In this document: positions 16,507 to 25,023 of the stretch, piece after piece | Layout of the letters: each line of letters begins with the position of its first letter | Numbering within the stretch: position 1 is the stretch's first letter | Source: Halovenus marina | GTDB lineage: Archaea; Halobacteriota; Halobacteria; Halobacteriales; Haloarculaceae | Direction of reading: 5' to 3' | DNA: 64,000 bases | Assembly: GCF_051414115.1 (NCBI RefSeq) | Contig: NZ_JBLKNZ010000001.1 | Coordinates: 2,294,001 to 2,358,000, forward strand | The notes under the pieces: model-generated | Seen by the model: the letters and a program-made list of their open reading frames with translations, nothing else | Database searches by the model: none | What the model was told of the DNA's origin: nothing | Program-made: the position numbers and the translations under genes

Positions 16507-19500
16507 TCAGTCTTCCACCGTAACTATAGCCCCAAAGTGATCTGAGACATCAATCTCTGAGTAATACATAATCTGCAGCCACACGGACTGCAGACGGTCT
16601 CTGATATCCTCTTCGCTCATTTGTTCAAACTCTTCAGGATCTTCTTCCTCCAGCATCTCACGAGTGACTTTCTCTATATCAACGTAGACTGGCTGGTTCT
16701 CACGCTGATATTCCTTAATCTCCACAGGCTGGTTTTCTCCAGCCAAAACGAAAACATCGAAATCATGTCCGGAATCACGATAAGCAGGGACAAGATTGGA
16801 ACCACCGAAGTCGAAACCTCCGAAATCGTCTTCGTACCTACTGAAGTCTTCGTCAAAGTATTCACTATGGGTTAGAGTATTGGAAGTTCTAAACCCAGAG
16901 ACAACTATCGCTTTTGGTTCTTTCCCTTGCTCAGATAACTCCGAACAGGTCTCTCTCAACCTCTGAACAAGTTGATCTTGCGACTCTACTCGAACCTCCG
17001 TAAGATGTTCTCCCGTGTTCTCTATCCAACGCTCTACAATAGAACGGACATGGTTTTGCGTCTCTCGATCCAGATTGTGGAGGAATTCCGCGGGGGGATC
17101 AGAAATGAACGCACCCTTCGGATAGAACGTATTGAAACCAAACCCTTCCACATCGCCGTCATAGTCGAGGGATTCAAACCATCCCAGATCATCGAAGACA
17201 TTCCTAAGAGAAAACTTATCTTCAAAACCTTCAACATAGCTCTGTTTGAAGTTAGAAACCTTCTGTGGGTCTAAATCAGATTCGATGATGTAATCCTCTT
17301 CTCTTCTCTCAATAATCTCCTCCATCTGACGGTGGAGAGCCAAGAACACCTTTTTCTTCTCCTCCAACCTCTCCAGTGTCATCTGCGAGATATCCAGCTT
17401 TTCCAAATCCTCTCTAGAAACGGACTCAATCTCTTCGGTAAGATCAGGATAACTGGTTCTATCTATCTCGATATTTGACAGAGGGTTCTTATCTTCGTCC
17501 AGATCATCAACATCGTACTTATCCGGATCTAAATACAGCAGGCCCATCGCACAGAAAAACTCCTGCAACCAAGTATAAACCGCAGGTTGACTCATTCGAG
17601 CACCTCTAAAAATATCTATGTCGTCGAATTCCCACTGCAACAAGTCAAGACGAACGTCCTGAACCATCCCGAAATAGACAGAAGATAGCTTCTGGAAGCT
17701 CGAATACTCCTGACGGATTGATTCCTCAAACATCTCCTGGAACACCTCCTCAGAGAGATCCTCATTCAACATTGCCTGATAGGCAGCTGCGGCAGAAATA
17801 AATCGCATCTCCCGAAACCTGTCTTGAAGATCTTCTACTGTCTGCTGCTTTTGTTCCCTTACCTCTAACTCTTTTTTATACCGGTTCCGTTCTTCCTCGG
17901 TATCGGCGTTCTCAAGCTGTCTTTCCAGTTCAAAGATCTTACGTTCCGGGTTTACAGTTATGAAAGCGTCTTCCCCGAGCTTCCACAACTTGTTGAATGA
18001 CTCCGCATCCGCCTGTTCTATCGTGTGCCGGAAAGTCTTTTCAAGAACATCATAATAGCTATCAAGGTCTGTGATAGCGGTTTCAACATCCTCTTCAGAA
18101 TGGGCTCGGTCGAGGGACGCAACTAATTGTGTTTGAAGATCCTGTAGAGATGAAAGATGGTCGTGAACCGCTTCCTCGTTTTCTTCGCTACTCGATGCAA
18201 GAGCACGGTAAAAACCGCCATACAATCCGATAAAATCGTCAAACAGGTTGACTTCGCCTTGACGGTGAAAACTAATGCAAACACCGTATATTTCAGATCC
18301 GACCGCGGTAATTAAGTCGAAGTTCCCGGTGTCAGCCGCTGCTTCAAAGATATGGTAAAACTTCCTACGAACCCTTCTCACCATTAAACGGATTGGAGAA
18401 GGAGTACCTCTGAAATTGGAAGCAGCCCAGTGAACGGAGTCTTGACCTCCATCTGTTATCCCTGCTGAAGCATCAGGTTCAACCGTGACAATCTGCCGAT
18501 TCAACTCTGTGGCATACTCAAGAAGCTCAGTATACAATCCGAGGAAAGTCCTTAATCCAGAAGAATTTGATCTTCTGATCGCCGCCCGGCTAGAGTCATC
18601 GATCTGATCCATATTGTTGTTAATCATTTTTTCACCGGTCTTCCACGGCGGGTCAGAACTACAATAGATTGCATCGGATACTCTCTCACCGAACTCATCC
18701 GAAACCTCCAACGGGTCGATTCTATCAACGTCGACCGAGACTACGTCCATTTCAGGACTTAACTCGTCTCCGAGACCCAAATTCAAGTTTAAAATATTCT
18801 CTCCATTACTCCCCAACCGTCTCTTTTCTTCACGACAGGCCCGCCTCAAAGCATTAAGATCAATATCTGAAACGTAACCATCCAAACCCAGATCCCGTGC
18901 TGAAAAAACACGTCCTTCTCTATTCAACCCTGTCGTGGCAACTTCCGGCAATCCGTCTTCAAGATACCCATTTGAAATTCTTTCCCTCCTTTTGTCCCGC
19001 AGCTGGAAGTCAAGTCCTCTCTTAACCAAATCGAGTGTAAACTCGTCGAGCGGGTCGTCGAAAACCAGCTTAGCAACCCTGTAGTACACGTATCCTATGG
19101 TGACGACTGTTCCAAGGAATACGAAGAAAGTAACATCGATCAAGAGAGGATGAATGGCTTTCGGTGACTGGTAGAAATACAAGTAAGCGACAATTCCTGA
19201 CGAAAATAGTGAGAAGTAGAGAACCGGCATCACACGAGAGGCTGCTAAAAACTTCTGGACAACACCTTCTTGATATCTACTTCGGTATATCTGGTCTAAG
19301 AGGAAAATCAAAACAATAAAGCTTAGACTTGTAATCGTCAGCTGGGCCTGCCAACCGGTCTCAATCAGATTGTTGCTGAATGAATTCGTTGATGGGAGGT
19401 CTAGGATAGCCAGTGCAAACACTATGCCGAATCCCAGTAAGAGTGCCCAAGGAAAGCTCCAGTATGTCCAGAGTGATTCTTTACGAGCCAGATAAAGGTT

Positions 19501-19710
19501 CTTTAGGAAAAAGCTCCAGCTATTATTTTTAATTTCCTTTCCGATCATCTTAAGCCTAAGAGAGCCTCTTCGAACCATGAGCCAAGGATTTCTTTCGAGA
19601 AAAGACCTAAACTTCGGCAATATAAGCGAAACAAAAGCTAGCAGTGCAGAAAATACAACTACGAAACCCGCTGCCAGTGTCCAACCGTCTATACCGGCCA
19701 AGCCAACCAT
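16507..19710 (-). CDS. Large membrane protein with nuclease-like C-terminus
   Basis: 1067 residues. Five hydrophobic segments lie at about 10-32, 83-104, 121-141, 160-180 and 188-211. The remaining 850 residues are acidic and probably cytoplasmic, with a coiled coil at about 610-650. Near the end DFDVFVLAGENQPVEIKEY gives Asp985, Glu997 and Lys999, the spacing of a PD-(D/E)xK nuclease core. No Walker A motif was found, so it is not a QatA-type ATPase. It is the first gene of the QueC-like cassette, with a leaderless-type promoter (19731-19739). A membrane-held effector that cleaves DNA on activation is a reasonable but untested idea. Confidence 0.65.
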   Translation of the reverse strand: MVGLAGIDGWTLAAGFVVVFSALLAFVSLILPKFRSFLERNPWLMVRRGSLRLKMIGKEIKNNSWSFFLKNLYLARKESLWTYWSFPWALLLGFGIVFALAILDLPSTNSFSNNLIETGWQAQLTITSLSFIVLIFLLDQIYRSRYQEGVVQKFLAASRVMPVLYFSLFSSGIVAYLYFYQSPKAIHPLLIDVTFFVFLGTVVTIGYVYYRVAKLVFDDPLDEFTLDLVKRGLDFQLRDKRRERISNGYLEDGLPEVATTGLNREGRVFSARDLGLDGYVSDIDLNALRRACREEKRRLGSNGENILNLNLGLGDELSPEMDVVSVDVDRIDPLEVSDEFGERVSDAIYCSSDPPWKTGEKMINNNMDQIDDSSRAAIRRSNSSGLRTFLGLYTELLEYATELNRQIVTVEPDASAGITDGGQDSVHWAASNFRGTPSPIRLMVRRVRRKFYHIFEAAADTGNFDLITAVGSEIYGVCISFHRQGEVNLFDDFIGLYGGFYRALASSSEENEEAVHDHLSSLQDLQTQLVASLDRAHSEEDVETAITDLDSYYDVLEKTFRHTIEQADAESFNKLWKLGEDAFITVNPERKIFELERQLENADTEEERNRYKKELEVREQKQQTVEDLQDRFREMRFISAAAAYQAMLNEDLSEEVFQEMFEESIRQEYSSFQKLSSVYFGMVQDVRLDLLQWEFDDIDIFRGARMSQPAVYTWLQEFFCAMGLLYLDPDKYDVDDLDEDKNPLSNIEIDRTSYPDLTEEIESVSREDLEKLDISQMTLERLEEKKKVFLALHRQMEEIIERREEDYIIESDLDPQKVSNFKQSYVEGFEDKFSLRNVFDDLGWFESLDYDGDVEGFGFNTFYPKGAFISDPPAEFLHNLDRETQNHVRSIVERWIENTGEHLTEVRVESQDQLVQRLRETCSELSEQGKEPKAIVVSGFRTSNTLTHSEYFDEDFSRYEDDFGGFDFGGSNLVPAYRDSGHDFDVFVLAGENQPVEIKEYQRENQPVYVDIEKVTREMLEEEDPEEFEQMSEEDIRDRLQSVWLQIMYYSEIDVSDHFGAIVTVED

Positions 19711-19730
19711 TAGTCGTCTTTCAAATCCCG

Positions 19731-19739
19731 ATATATAAA
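19731..19739 (-). promoter_or_regulatory. TATA box of the QueC-like cassette
   Basis: TTTATATAT on the minus strand, about 29 bases before ATG 19710, the spacing expected for a leaderless transcript. Confidence 0.55.
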
Positions 19740-19878
19740 TAATTCAGCGTTACAGTGATACCTCAATCCCACTAGTTCCAAACCAGTTATAGTACCTGTG
19801 AAGACATTTGATCCGCTTAATTAAATCCCATTATTTCCAGGACACGGATGGATTCGTTGGCTAAATTCCTCCCTGTTT

Positions 19879-20694
19879 TTATTGGTATAGTTGCTGAATT
19901 GAGTCTGTGATTAGTTCGGGTTCGATCTGTAGTAGTTGTGCGGCGTTTTGGAACACATTTTGGTCGACTGCCTCTTTCAGACGTTCCAAGTCGGTTTCTG
20001 AGGTATGGGCTGTGGCTTCGGACTTCATTTCGCGGTAGTCTTTGACGTACCAGAGCAGTGAATGAAGGTCGGCGATATCTTTCACTCGTTTGTGGCTTTT
20101 ATCTCTGTCAGGAAGTGAGCGGATTTTCATCGCTGCAAGTAGCTCCGGTGGAACAATCTGCACATCGCTTGGCACCTGCCACGAAACATGCTCTGAAAGA
20201 GGCTGGCCTCTGTCCTGTTCAAACACAGGCTTCAGTAGTGGTTCGGATGGCGGCCTGAATCCGAATACGTCCTCGAACGCGTCTAACTGGTCTGTATCCG
20301 GGATGACGTCAACATAGACTTGGAATATCTCGTGCATATCATATTCACGGGCTTCTTCCTCGCTGATTCTCTCCTGTGTGTCCCGGCGGAAGTTCTGAAC
20401 GAATCCGAATCGGCTTTCCGTATAGCCTCGCTCCTGAATCCGTGTCAGTGAGTTGCCGACCGGCTTTTCAAGAAACCCGTCAGGCCTCCAATCCGGGTCA
20501 ACGTGGACACCGATATCAATGTCTCGGGAACCGATATACTGGCGTCCATGCTCGGCTTGAAACCCAGGGTTTACGTGGAGATGGACTGCCCATCCTCCGA
20601 GCAGACAGACCGGGGGTTCTGCTGCGGTGCAGATTGACTGTAACTCCTGTTCGGAGAGTTCGGTTATCTGCGGGACGTAGTACTGTCTCACCAT
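19879..20694 (-). CDS. AbiEii-like nucleotidyltransferase toxin, module 1
   Basis: 271 residues. LLGGWAVHLHV at about 31-41 and SRDIDIGVHV at about 56-65 form the nucleotidyltransferase signature (Gly-Gly, then D-x-D), followed by a helical C-terminal half containing PPELLAAMKIRSL and a KDIADLHSLL helix, as in AbiEii/DUF1814 and related proteins. AbiEii-type toxins transfer nucleotides, in known cases to tRNA, and are held in check by a winged-helix partner. The ATG overlaps the stop of the winged-helix gene as TAATG, so the two are a coupled toxin-antitoxin pair. Confidence 0.75.
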   Translation of the reverse strand: MVRQYYVPQITELSEQELQSICTAAEPPVCLLGGWAVHLHVNPGFQAEHGRQYIGSRDIDIGVHVDPDWRPDGFLEKPVGNSLTRIQERGYTESRFGFVQNFRRDTQERISEEEAREYDMHEIFQVYVDVIPDTDQLDAFEDVFGFRPPSEPLLKPVFEQDRGQPLSEHVSWQVPSDVQIVPPELLAAMKIRSLPDRDKSHKRVKDIADLHSLLWYVKDYREMKSEATAHTSETDLERLKEAVDQNVFQNAAQLLQIEPELITDSIQQLYQ

Positions 20695-21302
20695 TACTGT
20701 TCACCGTGAAACGAGTCGATAAGTTTTGCTGCGGCTTCACTGCATGGCCCGCCTTCATCCAGTAAGTCGAGAATCAGTTGCGGGATCGAGACCGTACTAA
20801 AACCATCTACGACTTGTTGATTGTAGAAGACGTGGTCGTCAAGCACCCGTATCCGGGTGTTTCCGCCTCCCAGTAATGCTTTTTCCTGGACAACCTCCAG
20901 CCAGTCATCAATCTGTCCGGGACGGACGTAGAAATCCGTTGTCGAAGTGAACAGAAGGCCTTGATGCAGATTTTCCGCTTCATACGTCGTCAAAACATAT
21001 TCCAAGCCGGTTTCATCCAATAACTCCATCGGCTGTTGAAGTGATATATCCAGATGATTCGGTTGAATCCGCATATCCAACCACTCTTGGTACAGTTTGC
21101 TGGGATTGGTGACAACGGTGTTTTCGATCAAGCCCTTATCTTCAAGTTGGTTGATGTACTGTCGTGTCCAGGAATCAGAAGCATCGGCACGTTGAGCCAA
21201 TTTGTATTTGGTTAGGTCTTCGCCTGAATGATTCAACAAGGCACGGATAATCCGCTCCTTATTGAACCCGCGTTTCCGGTCAGGCGTCTCAAGCAACCCC
21301 AT
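20694..21302 (-). CDS. AbiEi-like winged-helix antitoxin, module 1
   Basis: 202 residues from ATG 21302; the frame runs 19 codons further, but a TATA-like TATTTAAG about 30 bases before 21302 supports the shorter, leaderless start. The N-terminal 75 residues are a winged helix (LTKYKLAQRADASDSWTRQYINQLEDKGLI). The rest is beta-rich, as in AbiEi-type antitoxins, which bind their own promoter. A perfect 14-base palindrome lies just upstream of the TATA box and is the likely operator. The gene is followed by the nucleotidyltransferase with a one-base overlap. Confidence 0.75.
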   Translation of the reverse strand: MGLLETPDRKRGFNKERIIRALLNHSGEDLTKYKLAQRADASDSWTRQYINQLEDKGLIENTVVTNPSKLYQEWLDMRIQPNHLDISLQQPMELLDETGLEYVLTTYEAENLHQGLLFTSTTDFYVRPGQIDDWLEVVQEKALLGGGNTRIRVLDDHVFYNQQVVDGFSTVSIPQLILDLLDEGGPCSEAAAKLIDSFHGEQ

Positions 21303-21336
21303 AGTACAGTGGTAATCTCCAACACTTAAATACTTA

Positions 21337-21350
21337 ACCAACCGGTTGGT
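21337..21350. promoter_or_regulatory. Palindromic operator of AbiE-like module 1
   Basis: ACCAACCGGTTGGT is a perfect palindrome just upstream of the TATA box of the winged-helix gene, where the BRE element should lie. A further CCAACC half-site occurs about 30 bases upstream (near 21376). Autorepression by the winged-helix protein is the natural reading. Confidence 0.55.
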
Positions 21351-21602
21351 AAATAGCACTACTTATATATCCAACCAACCCCCGTGCAAAAAGAACACCC
21401 AATTTTTTGGAAAACAAAAATATACGTGAACTCGGATACTCAGCCAGAGACGACTCTACGCTGCAAGAAATCCCTTTCTACGAGTTAGACCCTGGAACTT
21501 ATTTCCTTGATGGACTGCTGTGTATACGCACTGTCCCTGTGCTTTACTCCAAGTATGCAGACCTCGGCAAAGATCGTAGAGGACTCGATGGTCTTTTGAT
21601 TG
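21351..21602 (+). other. Space between the two AbiE-like modules
   Basis: A frame from TTG 21407 to 21625 gives 72 residues (MENKNIRELGYSARDDSTLQ...). It runs into the 3' end of the next gene on the other strand and has no clear promoter or ribosome-binding site. It may be a small gene or a remnant; I do not recognise it. Confidence 0.25.
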
Positions 21603-22280
21603 TTATCCTGTCTGTTGTTGTATGAATTGTTGGAGTTTCTGTATCTGGTTTTCGGGCAGGTTTTGCTGTGAGAATACGCCTTTGAATGAGTCTTCGAATT
21701 GACTGTCTGATATGGTTTGTTGGATGTTTTCCAGGATGTCTCTGAGTTTTTCTTGGTTTCCTCGTTGAATGTGTTTCTCTACTTCTCTTAGATCCGTGTT
21801 CTCAATTAATGCGACGGCGTCTCTTGCGTCGGTGAGGCGGCCACTGTGAAGTTTGACTGCTGTCAGCAATTCCTTTGTAGGTACCTGGACTTGCACTGTT
21901 TTTTCGGAGCCTTCTATCTCTTTTTGCTCTGAGTGTTTCTGGAAATACCGGTAGTTCCATGAGGCGTCGGTTTGTCGGCACTGGAATTCGTCTACAAGTA
22001 AATCGATTGTAACAGGGAGCTCAGTGTTTTTAACGTAGGCCAGGTACCGGCCGCTGTAGACAAGGTCTTTCTCGGATTCTTTCTCAAATCCTTGTTCCTC
22101 CAGTACAGTTGTGAACTCCTCTACGTCTTTTTGCTTGATTACGAGGTCGGCGTCAACAGAGAACCGGTGTTGGTATGCGGAGACACCGTAGCCGCCGACA
22201 ACTACAAAATCAAGTCCTTCATCTTGGAAACGCTGCAGTACCTCGAAAATCTGGTTTTCTCTATCGATAAATCCGCTCAT
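21603..22280 (-). CDS. AbiEii-like nucleotidyltransferase toxin, module 2
   Basis: 225 residues. VVVGGYGVSAYQHRFSVDADLVI at about 26-48 carries the Gly-Gly and D-x-D residues of the nucleotidyltransferase fold. A conserved-looking Lys/Leu helix (PTKELLTAVKLHSGRLTDARD) follows in the C-terminal half, as in AbiEii-like and MNT-type proteins. It starts five bases after the stop of the winged-helix gene. It differs clearly in sequence from the nucleotidyltransferase of module 1, so the modules are not a recent duplication. Confidence 0.75.
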   Translation of the reverse strand: MSGFIDRENQIFEVLQRFQDEGLDFVVVGGYGVSAYQHRFSVDADLVIKQKDVEEFTTVLEEQGFEKESEKDLVYSGRYLAYVKNTELPVTIDLLVDEFQCRQTDASWNYRYFQKHSEQKEIEGSEKTVQVQVPTKELLTAVKLHSGRLTDARDAVALIENTDLREVEKHIQRGNQEKLRDILENIQQTISDSQFEDSFKGVFSQQNLPENQIQKLQQFIQQQTG

Positions 22281-22285
22281 CTCTG

Positions 22286-22942
22286 CTACATCACGTTCCG
22301 TTCCCTGTACTCTACACCGAGGTTTAACTCGTACATTTCATCCAACATTTCTAATGCGGGCTGGAAGTTTGCCTTGTACTCTTCGGCCCAGTCCACCGTC
22401 TCATTCAACGGAGTTACTGACGCACTCTCCACCCGGTCGATCTTCATCTCGCTCTGCGGATATAACACGAAGTGGATTCCTTCTGCGTTCCTTCGTTCAC
22501 CGATACCGGTGTTGATACCGAAGCTTTGGAAGAACTCTTCCCACTGTTCAACGTCGTCTTCGTAGACATCGATAAATATCGGATAATCACTCTTGTTACG
22601 GCCGATCTGGTAGCCTCCCTTCGTCCAGATGTATACGGCGTCCGTCTTCGAGTACCGGTACTGCATTCCTGCAAAGTTCGGTAACAGGTACGCCTCGGAC
22701 AAATCCAAGTCCCGCTTCAAAACGGTTCGGGCAACCTGTTCAAAAGAATCGACAAACGCCTCATCGACAACTTGGACTCCATCTTCTCTTTCCAAGACAC
22801 CGGCTTCCTCCAAACGATTCACCCATTCATAGGTGTAACTGTAGGAAGAATCAATTTTCTCGGAGATACGGTTGATTGAATCACCGTCCTCCACCGCCAA
22901 CAATATCTTGGCAACATGCCGATTCACAAAATCCAAACCCAT
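22286..22942 (-). CDS. Winged-helix antitoxin, module 2
   Basis: 218 residues from ATG 22942 (the frame runs 21 codons further, but across the promoter). A TATA-like TTTTAAAT lies 29 bases upstream, fitting a leaderless start. Residues 1-70 form a winged helix (ISEKIDSSYSYTYEWVNRLEEAGVLER) and the rest is mixed alpha/beta. It has the place and shape of an AbiEi-type antitoxin and repressor for the nucleotidyltransferase that follows. Confidence 0.7.
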   Translation of the reverse strand: MGLDFVNRHVAKILLAVEDGDSINRISEKIDSSYSYTYEWVNRLEEAGVLEREDGVQVVDEAFVDSFEQVARTVLKRDLDLSEAYLLPNFAGMQYRYSKTDAVYIWTKGGYQIGRNKSDYPIFIDVYEDDVEQWEEFFQSFGINTGIGERRNAEGIHFVLYPQSEMKIDRVESASVTPLNETVDWAEEYKANFQPALEMLDEMYELNLGVEYRERNVM

Positions 22943-22956
22943 ACTATCTATATAGC

Positions 22957-22994
22957 GATAACCATTTAAAAGTCTTATCGATAAAAAGATAACC
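22957..22994 (-). promoter_or_regulatory. Promoter of module 2 with paired GGTTATC sites
   Basis: Two direct GGTTATC copies (22957-22963 and 22988-22994 on the minus strand) start 31 bases apart, about three helical turns, and flank the TATA-like TTTTAAAT and the palindrome ATCGAT. They are candidate binding sites for the winged-helix protein of module 2. Confidence 0.4.
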
Positions 22995-23088
22995 ACGATG
23001 ACCAAGGAGAAACAAATCCTCTACAACATGGTACTATAAGAAATTGAATGACTAACTAATTAGTAATAACAGCGGCTTGGTTTGTATA

Positions 23089-24444
23089 ATGAACGAGGAC
23101 AACACAGGTCTAAATCGGAGGAAGTTTTTGAAGGCTGGTGGAGCAGCCGCAGCAACCGTATTGGCAGGATGTTCTAGTGATGGAGACAGCGGTTCGGACA
23201 CACCAACAGCGACAGATACACCGAGTGATGGTTCTACTCCTACTTCTACACCGCCCGGTTCTACGCCGACTCCTACTGATACGCCTGATTATGATATGGA
23301 GATTGATCCGGCGTTCAGTATTGTGAACGACCCGGTTATCAAAGAGCCTGTGAAGTTCGATGCTTCAAGTACAGAAGTCTTGAAGGATGGGGAATCGGTT
23401 TCACCGGACGAAGCACAGTACCTGTGGAAGATAGCAGGGACTGAATACGAAGGACTGCAGACGCAACACGACTTCGACCAGATCGGAAACTACACCGCCG
23501 AACTCACAGCAAAACACCCACAATCAAACGCAGACGTCACCGTCGAAGAAGAATTCTCCGTCCTCTGGGACAACACCGAACAACGACTCGAACACCTCGA
23601 AACAGCACCCACACCCGAACAAGTCCAAGGACCAGACCGACTAGGCCAAACAATCTGGGGCTTCAGAGACCAAGACATGATAACACAAATAATACCAGAA
23701 AAAACACTCGAAAAGCGAAGAAGATCATATAAGGCGATAGAACCATTTAGCAGCTTCGCACCATTAGATCAAATAATCTATTCTGGAGAATCAGGTTCTG
23801 GAGAACAATTCAAGGTAAAGAATCTTGATCAGGTTGTTGATGAGATTGAATCAGACATGGATCAAGTTGACACTATAGGTGGAGAAATACCGGTCTATAA
23901 AGCAGAACTAACTCCAGAAAATCCTGTAGCAGATTTCTTCGAACAACCAAGAATGACCTATGCAGCAGTAGATAAAGATAGAGAAATAATAAACATGGCT
24001 GTTCTTGGAGATGTAGAGAAAAAAACACAGGTGTTCGGTAGAACTGCATTAGGACTAGATGAGAACATAAAAGAAGACATAAGTGACTATATTGACTCCG
24101 AACTGTTTAAAAGAAACGGCAGAATAATGGATTCTGCTGGAACTACTTTAAATCCATATAGAGGATTATCTGAAGAATTGGGAGAAATAGTTAATCCTGT
24201 CACCACTACCGATCCTGAGCATGAACATGTGAAATATCTTGGTTTCGGTGTAGCACCTGTGTTCTATGGGTCGGAGGAAGGATTACATCAGATAGTTAAT
24301 GGGCCATACGGAGACGAAGAGCTAATAGAGCAAACTGTTGAAGATGCAAGAGGCAAAGACGGTGAAAGCTCATTCGAAGACATCTACACCGATCCTGTTA
24401 AGATTGAGAGAGAATTGGATGACCTGAATGCTTTTGATATCTAA
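23089..24444 (+). CDS. Tat-exported lipoprotein of unknown function
   Basis: 451 residues from ATG 23089 (a TTG four codons earlier is less likely). The N-terminus has a twin-arginine signal RRKFLKAGG and the lipobox LAGC, so the protein should be folded inside, exported by Tat and lipid-anchored outside. A Thr/Pro/Ser/Asp-rich spacer follows (to about residue 72), then a region resembling a PKD-type beta domain (KFDASSTEVLKDGESVS...YLWKIAG), then a 300-residue part not recognised. From about 23680 the DNA becomes distinctly richer in A+T and codon choice changes, as if the C-terminal part had a different origin. It is the only clear surface protein of the element. Confidence 0.75.
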   Translation: MNEDNTGLNRRKFLKAGGAAAATVLAGCSSDGDSGSDTPTATDTPSDGSTPTSTPPGSTPTPTDTPDYDMEIDPAFSIVNDPVIKEPVKFDASSTEVLKDGESVSPDEAQYLWKIAGTEYEGLQTQHDFDQIGNYTAELTAKHPQSNADVTVEEEFSVLWDNTEQRLEHLETAPTPEQVQGPDRLGQTIWGFRDQDMITQIIPEKTLEKRRRSYKAIEPFSSFAPLDQIIYSGESGSGEQFKVKNLDQVVDEIESDMDQVDTIGGEIPVYKAELTPENPVADFFEQPRMTYAAVDKDREIINMAVLGDVEKKTQVFGRTALGLDENIKEDISDYIDSELFKRNGRIMDSAGTTLNPYRGLSEELGEIVNPVTTTDPEHEHVKYLGFGVAPVFYGSEEGLHQIVNGPYGDEELIEQTVEDARGKDGESSFEDIYTDPVKIERELDDLNAFDI

Positions 24445-24465
24445 AATAGATCTAAATGAATCGTT

Positions 24466-24846
24466 TCAACCTGTTATGCTTATTTTGAAGCTTTGGGATG
24501 GGTTTGTTCCCCAATCGTTTTCTTTGGTGGATACGTCGATTGGTACAATGCATCGGACTGTGTTTCCTGGGCATTCTATGTTTGGCATGTCGTTTTTTGA
24601 GATGTAGTCTGCGTTCATGTCCGGAAAGCCGAGAGGGTTGTCATTCCAAAGTTCGCTTTCAAACACATCCCCAGTAACTCCTTGGACACCATCCTCCTCA
24701 TGATACGCAATAAACCCATTTCCTTCACCATTTGGCCCGTCAGCATCGGCAACATGTGACTCAGTTCGGTGTGCTTCGAAATAGCTTGAATCTGTACGTC
24801 GATAGGATTTTTTCTCCACAAGCTCTGATTGGGAGGAAACCAGCAC
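24466..24846 (-). CDS. Small secreted-looking protein, start uncertain
   Basis: 126 residues from a GTG. The frame continues upstream through a hydrophobic stretch (WLCLLRLFLTCILPVLVSS) that looks like a signal peptide, but with no ATG, GTG or TTG before a stop at about 24966. The body has a pair of Cys (IECPGNTVRCIV) that could form a disulfide. The gene either uses a rare start or has lost its first codons. Not recognised. Confidence 0.4.
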   Translation of the reverse strand: MLVSSQSELVEKKSYRRTDSSYFEAHRTESHVADADGPNGEGNGFIAYHEEDGVQGVTGDVFESELWNDNPLGFPDMNADYISKNDMPNIECPGNTVRCIVPIDVSTKENDWGTNPSQSFKISITG

Positions 24847-25023
24847 CGGGAGGATACAGGTCAGAAACAGCCTCAGAAGACACAGCCAGTCCCTCTGAAA
24901 ATCAGGCTTGAAACAGGTTACAACTCGTTTACCCGGGTTAGACAGACAGGTTTGAATCAGGTTCTAAACGGTGAACGACTTACTGCCGTACCAAGAAAAG
25001 AATAGAGAAAAAAGAGGGTGTTT

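Noticed and set aside
14122..19710. Complete QatABCD system
   Set aside because: Only the QueC-like enzyme fits well. The large protein has no Walker A motif and no TatD-like gene is in the cassette.
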